From positions 1 to 10,332 of the forward strand of contig CANEVG010000094.1 in NCBI GenBank assembly GCA_947442095.1: a stretch of DNA of 10,332 bases. Reading direction: 5' to 3'. Shown one piece after another: positions 5,666-10,332 of this stretch (position 1 is its first letter; every line of letters starts with the position of its first letter). A model generated the notes under the pieces. It did not search any database, was not told where the DNA came from, and saw only the letters and a program-made list of their open reading frames with translations. The position numbers and the translations under genes were made by a program. Source of the DNA: Sphingomonadaceae bacterium. GTDB lineage: Bacteria; Pseudomonadota; Alphaproteobacteria; Sphingomonadales; Sphingomonadaceae.

Positions 5666-6985
5666 TCAGCCTTTGAGGCGGGCGAGTTCGCGCCAGCCTA
5701 TGTCGCCCCGCCAGAAGCCGTCCTCGAAGCGGATTTCGGCGAGCGCGGCATAGGCGCAGTCGCGCGCTTCCTGCAGCGAGGCCCCCAAGGCGGTGATATT
5801 GAGCACGCGGCCGCCTTTTGCGAGGAGTGCGCCGTCTTCGCCGAGGGCCGTGCCGGCGTGGAACACCTTTGCGCCGTTCGCTTCGGCTGCGGTGATGTGG
5901 TCGATGCGTCCACCGCCTGCGGGGGTTGCCGGATAGCCTTTGGCTGCCATGACCACGGTCATCGCGCTATCGGCGGCAAACTCTGGCGCGGCAGCGAGCG
6001 CGAGGTGACCTTCGGCCGTGGCCTGCAAGAGCGCAACAAGATCGCTTTCCAGCCGCAGCATCAGCACCTGGCATTCGGGATCGCCGAAGCGGCAATTGTA
6101 TTCGATCAGCTTGGGGCCGTCCGCAGTCAGCATCAGCCCGGCGAAAAGCACGCCGGAATAGGGCATCCCGGCTTCGGCCATAGCCCGCACTGTAGGGGCG
6201 ATGATCTCGGCCATGGCCCGCGCTTCCAGTTCCGGGGTCAGCACCGGCGCCGGGCTGTAAGCACCCATGCCGCCGGTGTTGGGGCCGGTATCGCCCTCGC
6301 CCACCCGCTTGTGATCCTGCGCGGAGCCGAAAGGAATGATGGCTGTGCCGTCGGTGATGGCGAACAGGCTCACTTCTTCACCTTCGAGGAACTCCTCGAT
6401 CACCACTTCGGTCCCGGCTCCGCCGAATGCCCCGCCGAACATGTCGTTGATCGTGGCAGCGGCTTCCTCGGCGGTCTGTGCAATGACCACGCCCTTGCCC
6501 GCCGCGAGCCCATCGGCTTTGATGACGACGGGAAGCGAAAAACTGGCCAGCGCGGCATGGGCCTCATCTGCGGTCCGGGCGCGGACATAGCCTGCGGTCG
6601 GGATGCCGGCGTGAGTGCACAAGTCCTTCGTGAAGCCCTTCGAGCCTTCCAGTTGCGCCGCAGCCTGGCTTGGCCCGAACACCGCGATGCCTGCCGAACG
6701 CAGCGAATCGGCCAGGCCATCGACGAGCGGGGCTTCGGGGCCGACGACCACGAGATGGATTCCGCGGCTCTGGCAAAAGGTTATGACCGCGCCGTGATCG
6801 AACAGGTCCAGGACGAGGCAGCGGCCCGGCGCAGCGGCATTGGCGCGCGTGCTCATGGCGTTTAGAAGAGCCTGAATGCCAGGATTGCCTGGCGATGCCC
6901 ACAGGGTGCCGCACAGCGGCGATTGCGCCAGCTTCCACGCCAGCGCATGTTCGCGGCCGCCCGAACCGAGCAATAGGATGTTCAT
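5666..6985 (-). CDS. purD: Phosphoribosylamine-glycine ligase (GAR synthetase)
   Basis: PurD joins glycine to phosphoribosylamine with ATP, the second step of de novo purine synthesis, in the cytoplasm. The 439-residue protein starts MNILLLGSGGREHALAWKLA, the standard N-domain. It continues with VVVGPEAPLVDGLADSLR, FGPSQAAAQLEGSKGFTKD, the ATP-grasp segment VIKADGLAAGKGVVIA, EEFLEGEEVSLF, QDHKRVGEGDTGPNTGGMGA, the metal-binding YNCRFGDPECQVLMLRL, and the C-domain KVFHAGT with GGRVLNITALG. All landmark motifs are present. Compared with E. coli PurD as I recall it, the region after SPGNPG is about 11 residues longer (roughly 38-55, with ALLNAMSTRANAAAPGR), probably a surface loop. The ATG at 6985 is fixed by the family N-terminus; in-frame sequence upstream has no family similarity. 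Its start codon overlaps that of divergent xseA. No strong Shine-Dalgarno is visible. Confidence 0.96.
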   Translation of the reverse strand: MNILLLGSGGREHALAWKLAQSPLCGTLWASPGNPGIQALLNAMSTRANAAAPGRCLVLDLFDHGAVITFCQSRGIHLVVVGPEAPLVDGLADSLRSAGIAVFGPSQAAAQLEGSKGFTKDLCTHAGIPTAGYVRARTADEAHAALASFSLPVVIKADGLAAGKGVVIAQTAEEAAATINDMFGGAFGGAGTEVVIEEFLEGEEVSLFAITDGTAIIPFGSAQDHKRVGEGDTGPNTGGMGAYSPAPVLTPELEARAMAEIIAPTVRAMAEAGMPYSGVLFAGLMLTADGPKLIEYNCRFGDPECQVLMLRLESDLVALLQATAEGHLALAAAPEFAADSAMTVVMAAKGYPATPAGGGRIDHITAAEANGAKVFHAGTALGEDGALLAKGGRVLNITALGASLQEARDCAYAALAEIRFEDGFWRGDIGWRELARLKG

Positions 6986-6986
6986 G
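6975..6986 (+). promoter_or_regulatory. xseA ribosome binding site inside the purD start region
   Basis: AGGA at 6975-6978 lies 5 bases before the ATG at 6984-6986 and supports that start for xseA over the in-frame ATG codons at 6978 and 6993. The site lies within the first codons of purD on the other strand. Confidence 0.5.
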
Positions 6987-8447
6987 CCTGAGATGCCGCC
7001 TTTTCGAGATGAAGCCAGTGCCGGGCTGTTAGCGAGCGAAGCGGCGGGCGACAACGCCCCGGCGCTTTCGATCACCGAGATCTCGGCGCTGCTCAAGCGC
7101 ACGGTGGAGGACCGCTTCGGCTATGTGCGGGTGCGCGGCGAGCTTTCTGGCGTGAAGCGCGCAGCATCGGGACACCTTTATCTCAGCCTCAAGGACGAAG
7201 GTGCCAGGCTGGACGGGGTGATGTGGCGCGGCGGGGCACAGCGGCTCGGTTTTATGCCGGAAGACGGGATCGAGGTCGTCGCCACTGGAAAGCTGACGAC
7301 CTATCCCGGCCGCTCGAACTATCAGATCGTGATCGAGCGCATGGAGATTGCCGGCGAGGGTGCGCTGCTCGCGCTGCTGGCAAAAACCAAGGCGCGGCTG
7401 GAAACGGAAGGGCTGTTCGCGCCGTCCGCCAAGCAGCAATTGCCCTATCTGCCGCGCGTGATCGGCGTCGTGACGTCACCCACCGGCGCTGTGATTCGCG
7501 ATATCCTGCACCGGCTGCGCGACCGGTTTCCAACGCATGTCGTGGTGTGGCCGGTGCTGGTTCAGGGGCCGGGTGCGGCGGGGCAGATTGCGGCGGCGGT
7601 GCGCGGGTTCTCTGCGCTGGAGCCATGTGGTGCGGTCCCGCGCCCCGATCTGGTCATCGTGGCGCGCGGCGGCGGCTCGATCGAGGACCTGTGGTGTTTC
7701 AACGACGAGGACGTGGTGCGCGCCATTGCAGGCTGCACCATCCCGATCATCAGCGCGGTCGGGCACGAGACCGACACAACGCTGGCCGACTTTGCCGCCG
7801 ACGTGCGCGCGCCAACACCGACCGCCGCCGCTGAAATCGCGGTGCCGGTGCGCGGCGAGCTGGTCGCCGGCCTTGCCGATCTCCACGCACGGCAGCAGCG
7901 CGCGGTGGTGCGGGTAGTGTCGCTGGCACGGGAGCGGTTGGAGCAGCGCGCGCGCCGCTTGCCGGTTCCGCAGGCCTTGCTGGAGGGGCAGGCGCAGCGG
8001 CTCGATGATCTGGGCGACAGGCTCCGCCGTGCGCTGGCGCATCGCACCGGGCTGGCCGCTGCGCTGCTTGCGCAGCGGTCTGCGGGTCTGCGGCCAGCGG
8101 TGCTCGCGGCCAGATTGCAGCAGGGGCGCGAACGGCTGACAGCGCAGCGGCTTCGACCCGGTCTGGTCCTGCAGCGGATCGAGGCTGCGCGGACGCAAGT
8201 CATCGGCCTTGATCGTTTGCGCCGGTCGCTGGATCCCAAGGCACCTCTGGCGCGCGGATATGTGCTGGTGACGGATGGTGAGGGGCAGCTGGTCCGCTCC
8301 CGCACTATGGCTGACAAGCAGACCTTGCTGCGGCTGGAGTTCGCCGATGGCGTGTTCGATGCAGTGCCCGCAGCGGCTGCCCCGCCGCGCAGCGCGCCGA
8401 GACTGCGCCCACCCGCTGCGGGCAATTCGCAACCTAAATTGCTTTGA
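6984..8447 (+). CDS. xseA: Exodeoxyribonuclease VII large subunit
   Basis: XseA is the catalytic subunit of exonuclease VII, which degrades single-stranded DNA from both ends and works with several small XseB subunits. The 487-residue protein has an N-terminal OB-fold domain (about 28-125; SITEISALLKRTVEDRFGYV, then VRGELSG). The catalytic domain contains IGVVTSPTGAVIRDILHRL (160-178), LVIVARGGGSIEDLWCFNDE (R228 within ARGGGS) and ISAVGHETDTTLADFAADVR (H261 and D264), with APTPTAAAE after it. Then comes a long Arg/Leu/Gln-rich helical region (about 300-420), the coiled coil that binds XseB, and the C-terminal PLARGYVLVTDGEGQLVRS motif. A proline/alanine-rich tail ends the protein. xseB is not in the window. 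The ATG at 6984 is chosen because of AGGA at 6975-6978; an ATG at 6993 is an alternative. Confidence 0.95.
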   Translation: MPEMPPFRDEASAGLLASEAAGDNAPALSITEISALLKRTVEDRFGYVRVRGELSGVKRAASGHLYLSLKDEGARLDGVMWRGGAQRLGFMPEDGIEVVATGKLTTYPGRSNYQIVIERMEIAGEGALLALLAKTKARLETEGLFAPSAKQQLPYLPRVIGVVTSPTGAVIRDILHRLRDRFPTHVVVWPVLVQGPGAAGQIAAAVRGFSALEPCGAVPRPDLVIVARGGGSIEDLWCFNDEDVVRAIAGCTIPIISAVGHETDTTLADFAADVRAPTPTAAAEIAVPVRGELVAGLADLHARQQRAVVRVVSLARERLEQRARRLPVPQALLEGQAQRLDDLGDRLRRALAHRTGLAAALLAQRSAGLRPAVLAARLQQGRERLTAQRLRPGLVLQRIEAARTQVIGLDRLRRSLDPKAPLARGYVLVTDGEGQLVRSRTMADKQTLLRLEFADGVFDAVPAAAAPPRSAPRLRPPAAGNSQPKLL

Positions 8448-8474
8448 GGCGCACATCGCACTAGATTGCATGCC

Positions 8475-8678
8475 ATGCTCATGAACCCTGCCAATCGCCT
8501 TGCGCGCCTTCACTACCTACCGAGCCATTTCCGTCAGATCGGGCCCGGCGATCATGTTCTGTGCGCGGTGAGCGGCGCGCGGATCGGGCTCGATCTGCTG
8601 CGCTACTGGAGCGTGGAGCGGCAGGAGGCCTATGCCAGCGCCGAGATCGCGACACGCCGCTTGCTAGACGAGGTGTGA
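8475..8678 (+). CDS. DUF2093 domain-containing protein
   Basis: This 67-residue protein matches DUF2093, a small alphaproteobacterial family of unknown function. The visible motif run is LHYLPSHFRQIGPGDHVLCAV, split as LHYLPSHFR (12-20) and PGDHVLCAVSGARIGLD, then LRYWSVERQEAYAS. Family members usually read LRYWSVxRQExYA at this point. One cysteine is conserved in the VLCAV segment, but there is no CxxC pair to indicate a metal site. No signal peptide or membrane segment is visible. I chose the ATG at 8475 (MLMN), as in homologues I recall; an in-frame TTG at 8466 and ATG at 8481 are alternatives, and no clear Shine-Dalgarno settles it. The gene lies 27 bases after xseA and runs into the start region of the M23 peptidase gene, suggesting a three-gene operon. 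Confidence 0.87.
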   Translation: MLMNPANRLARLHYLPSHFRQIGPGDHVLCAVSGARIGLDLLRYWSVERQEAYASAEIATRRLLDEV

Positions 8679-8682
8679 CGCC

Positions 8683-8698
8683 GGAGGCGGGCGCTTTG
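8683..8698 (+). promoter_or_regulatory. Ribosome binding site pointing to a TTG start for the M23 peptidase
   Basis: GGAGG at 8683-8687 lies 8 bases before TTG at 8696-8698. The protein would then begin MRGAIAGCVLLASC, a compact lipoprotein signal. The rival GTG at 8675 overlaps the previous stop as GTGA, but has GAGG only one base upstream, too close to serve it. Confidence 0.55.
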
Positions 8699-9583
8699 CG
8701 CGGGGCTATTGCGGGGTGCGTCCTGCTGGCGTCGTGCGGGGCGAGCGCGGGGCCTGCCTCATCAGCTTCACAGGCGGCCTTGCCGGTTGTCCCTCAACCG
8801 GCGGCCGCTCAGACCGCAATTGGCGGCATCAAATACACAGGGACGCTGGCCCAAGGCGGCTGGCTGCGCGGTGTCGCGCCGCCAGGTACGCGCAGCGTCA
8901 CGCTGGATGGTGCAGCCCTGGCATTGGCGCCTGACGGCGGATTTTTCGCCGCGTTTGATCGTGACGCGCCTCGGGCAGTGACGATTGCCGTGACGGCTGC
9001 CGATGGAATGAGCCTTTCAATGCCGCTTGCCATCATACCACGCCAATGGCGCATCGAATCTGTCAATGTCGCCAGGCGGCCCGGCAAGCTGCCGGATGCC
9101 GCCTTCAAGTTGCGGCGAGCAGGAGAATTGGCGCAGATCGGCGCGGCCCGGGCCAAGGGCAGCGCGGCTGGTGGTTGGCGGCAGGCGATGGTCTGGCCTG
9201 CTGCCGGACGGATATCAGGCCTGTTCGGCGCGCAGCGCATTTATCGCGGTGAGCCCGGCGCCTATCACGCCGGCATTGATCTTGCAGCGCCTGCGGGTGC
9301 GGAAATCCGCGCTCCGGCTGATGGCGTGGTCACATTGGCGGCGGCTCAGGTGCCGTTCACGCTCGAAGGCCATCTGCTGATCGTGGATCACGGGATGGGC
9401 CTGAACTCGGCCTTCCTCCATTGCTCGCATCTCGTGGTGCATGAAGGCGAAAGTGTCGTGCAGGGGCAATTGCTTGGTCATGTCGGCATGACCGGGCGTG
9501 CCAGCGGACCACATTTGCACTGGGCGCTGACATGGAACAAGCGGCGCCTGGACCCGCAGTTGTTCGCGCCGGGTGGTCGCTGA
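8696..9583 (+). CDS. M23 family metallopeptidase, lipoprotein
   Basis: This 295-residue protein belongs to the M23 (LytM/lysostaphin-like) zinc endopeptidases, which cleave peptidoglycan cross-links. The N-terminus MRGAIAGCVLLASC ends in lipobox L-A-S-C, so it should be a lipoprotein in the periplasm. A low-complexity Ala/Pro/Ser linker follows, then a beta-rich domain (about 43-120, with GTLAQGGWLRGVAPPGTRSV) of unknown fold. The C-terminal peptidase domain has FGAQRIYRGEPGAYHAGIDL with zinc ligands H191 and D195, GHLLIVDHGMG, FLHCSH with H242 in the place of the catalytic YxHLS histidine, and SGPHLHW with H273 and zinc ligand H275. All catalytic positions are intact, unlike degenerate EnvC-type activators. 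A GTG start at 8675 would add seven residues. It is the last gene of the xseA-DUF2093 run. Confidence 0.9.
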   Translation: MRGAIAGCVLLASCGASAGPASSASQAALPVVPQPAAAQTAIGGIKYTGTLAQGGWLRGVAPPGTRSVTLDGAALALAPDGGFFAAFDRDAPRAVTIAVTAADGMSLSMPLAIIPRQWRIESVNVARRPGKLPDAAFKLRRAGELAQIGAARAKGSAAGGWRQAMVWPAAGRISGLFGAQRIYRGEPGAYHAGIDLAAPAGAEIRAPADGVVTLAAAQVPFTLEGHLLIVDHGMGLNSAFLHCSHLVVHEGESVVQGQLLGHVGMTGRASGPHLHWALTWNKRRLDPQLFAPGGR

Positions 9584-9724
9584 AGATACCGCAAACGCGT
9601 ACGATTGTTTCTAACTCGAGAAACTTTCGCAACAAAAGCTCCCGAATCGGTCCATCCATCGTAACATCCGATCTCGCGATATGCAGCTTCGAGAATTCCT
9701 TTACGTTGCCTGTGGCTGACATCG

Positions 9725-9742
9725 TGTTGCCTATCTGCAACA
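9725..9742. repeat. Inverted repeat TGTTGC / GCAACA
   Basis: TGTTGC (9725-9730) and GCAACA (9737-9742) form a perfect 6-bp inverted repeat around CTATCT. A further GTTGCCT copy lies 21 bases upstream (9705-9711), and GCAACA recurs at 9761-9766. The arrangement looks like operator half-sites; it is not followed by a T-run, so a terminator is unlikely. Confidence 0.35.
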
Positions 9743-9818
9743 GGGCTTAACCGATGTGGTGCAACAACGATGAACGTCCTTCCAACAGCTGCTGGTAATC
9801 TTTCAGTAGCCCCCAACG

Positions 9819-9829
9819 TATAAGGAGGT
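9819..9829 (+). promoter_or_regulatory. TATAAG box overlapping a perfect Shine-Dalgarno sequence AAGGAGGT
   Basis: AAGGAGGT (9822-9829) is fully complementary to the 16S anti-Shine-Dalgarno. It is 18 bases before ATG 9848 and 9 bases before an in-frame CTG at 9839, both in the frame of the TonB receptor. Alternatively TATAAG (9819-9824) is a -10 box, in which case AAGGAGGT would not be transcribed. The sequence alone cannot decide. Confidence 0.35.
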
Positions 9830-9943
9830 CGCCGGGCGCTGTCTGTCATGCCTTGCAAAGATCGAGCGGGACGCGCCAAAGTCATCGCGGAAATCTTCCG
9901 GCAACCGGCAGCAGGCAGGCTGCTCACCGAAGGGATTGGACAC

Positions 9944-10332
9944 GTGAAGACCACCAACATCACCGCGCTGAAGGCGGGTGCCGCGCCTTTTGCGGTCGCA
10001 CTTGCACTTGCTTGCGCGCCGGCTTTTGCGCAGGACGCGCAGGCTCCCGGCACCGTTGCCGCGCAAAGCGCCGCTGAGACCGATGAGCAAGCCATTGTCG
10101 TGACAGGCAGCCGGATCCAGCAACGTGCCGGTTACGATACCCCCAACCCGTTGGTGGCGATTACTGCCGAGACATTGCGACAAGCCGGCAATATCCAGAT
10201 CGTGGAAACGCTAGCGCAGAACCCAGCGCTGCTGAACTCCTTGTCGGGCGCGCGAACGGCAGGTTCAAACGCCGATTTTGGCCGTGTCGGCGTGCAGTTG
10301 CTTGATCTGCGTGGCTTGGGTGAAGATCGCAC
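9944..10332 (+). CDS. TonB-dependent receptor, N-terminal part (runs off right edge)
   Basis: TonB-dependent receptors are outer-membrane beta-barrels that import siderophores, vitamins, sugars and other large solutes using energy from TonB-ExbBD. About 129 codons are visible. From the GTG at 9944 the protein has a signal peptide (residues 1-29, basic N-terminus, hydrophobic 11-24, cleavage after AFA before QDAQ). A linker then leads to a TonB-box-like EQAIVVTGSRI (48-58) and the start of the plug domain: PNPLVAITAETLRQAG, VETLAQNPALLNSL and VGVQLLDLRGLGEDRT. That last motif is usual in the sphingomonad receptors that lack a carboxypeptidase-like N-domain. AAGGG at 9930-9934 lies 9 bases before the GTG and supports this start. 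The frame is open upstream to ATG 9848, which would add 32 residues. The substrate cannot be told from the plug start. Confidence 0.9.
   Translation, partial: MKTTNITALKAGAAPFAVALALACAPAFAQDAQAPGTVAAQSAAETDEQAIVVTGSRIQQRAGYDTPNPLVAITAETLRQAGNIQIVETLAQNPALLNSLSGARTAGSNADFGRVGVQLLDLRGLGEDR

Larger units (their letters stand above)
9584..9943. other. 360-base intergenic region of lower G+C before the TonB receptor
   Basis: I see no supportable gene in this stretch. Its first 250 bases are noticeably poorer in G+C than the flanks (about 45% by hand count for 9601-9660). It contains five GTTGC or GCAAC motifs (GCAACA at 9629 and 9761, GTTGCC at 9705 and 9726, GCAACA at 9737). One pair forms an inverted repeat. 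There is also a TATAAG box at 9819-9824 that merges with AAGGAGGT at 9822-9829. From about 9839 the receptor reading frame is already open, so the last 100 bases may be leader or an N-terminal extension. The promoter of the receptor gene should lie here, but no good -35/-10 pair was found. Confidence 0.5.

Noticed and set aside
5858..6865. Plus-strand reading frame of 335 codons opposite purD
   Set aside because: It is antisense to purD, which has all family motifs. The translation is Gly/His/Arg-rich without any recognisable domain.
7476..8513. Long minus-strand reading frames of 310-345 codons opposite xseA
   Set aside because: xseA has the OB fold, catalytic motifs and C-terminal motif on the plus strand. 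The antisense frames have no motif and shadow-like composition.
9584..9660. Possible terminator directly after the M23 gene
   Set aside because: Only 4-5 bp imperfect stems such as AAAC/GTTT and ATCGG/CCGAT were found, with no T-run after them.
9357..9740. Minus-strand reading frame reaching from the spacer into the M23 gene, starting TTG 9740 or ATG 9722 (MSATGNVKEFSKLH)
   Set aside because: The first 45 or so codons look protein-like, but most of the frame is antisense to the well-supported M23 peptidase, and the rest reads as a low-complexity shadow with no family motif.
9478..10095. Long minus-strand reading frame of 205 codons across the spacer and the receptor start
   Set aside because: It is antisense to a clear TonB-receptor signal peptide and plug, and its N-terminal part is an Ala/Ser/Cys-rich shadow of that gene.
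1..10332. Mobile element, phage, CRISPR or defence island
   Set aside because: No repeats arrayed at regular spacing, transposase or integrase motifs, tRNA attachment site or known defence domains were seen. The genes are housekeeping or envelope genes with uniform composition, except the 9584-9830 spacer.

Overview
The window reads as ordinary chromosome from an alphaproteobacterium, most likely a member of the Sphingomonadales (Sphingomonas, Novosphingobium or a relative). Evidence is the high G+C content, the alphaproteobacterium-associated families UPF0262 and DUF2093, and a TonB-dependent receptor with a typical sphingomonad signal peptide (ending APAFAQ). Start codons include GTG and TTG as well as ATG. 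The assignment is by family resemblance and not by a search.

Layout. Bases 1-437 (minus) hold the N-terminal part of the replicative helicase DnaB, which runs off the left edge. A 150-base divergent spacer separates it from a probable plus-strand operon at 588-4054: UPF0262 protein, a membrane-anchored GH25-like protein with an altered active site, cytidine deaminase (cdd, 4-bp overlap), dCTP deaminase (dcd) and a saccharopine-dehydrogenase-like oxidoreductase. A small minus-strand lipoprotein (4058-4489) converges on this operon. A divergent spacer leads to a plus-strand PfkB-family adenosine kinase (4618-5619), which converges on minus-strand purD (5666-6985). purD and xseA (6984-8447, plus) diverge so tightly that their start codons share the palindrome CATG. 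xseA is followed by a DUF2093 gene and an M23 metallopeptidase lipoprotein (to 9583). A 360-base spacer of lower G+C, with a cluster of GTTGC/GCAAC motifs, precedes the first ~130 codons of a TonB-dependent receptor that runs off the right edge.

Functional themes. Several genes concern nucleotides or DNA: dnaB, cdd, dcd, adenosine kinase, purD and xseA. cdd and dcd feed deoxyuridine nucleotides toward dTMP, PurD acts in de novo purine synthesis, and adenosine kinase acts in purine salvage. A second theme is the envelope: the GH25-like protein, two lipoproteins (one an M23 peptidase) and the TonB receptor.

I found no CRISPR array, tRNA, rRNA, insertion sequence, phage gene or defence system. 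I also see no convincing undescribed multi-gene system. The most interesting points are the GH25-like protein with two of three catalytic acids replaced, the shared purD/xseA start palindrome, and the leader of the TonB receptor.
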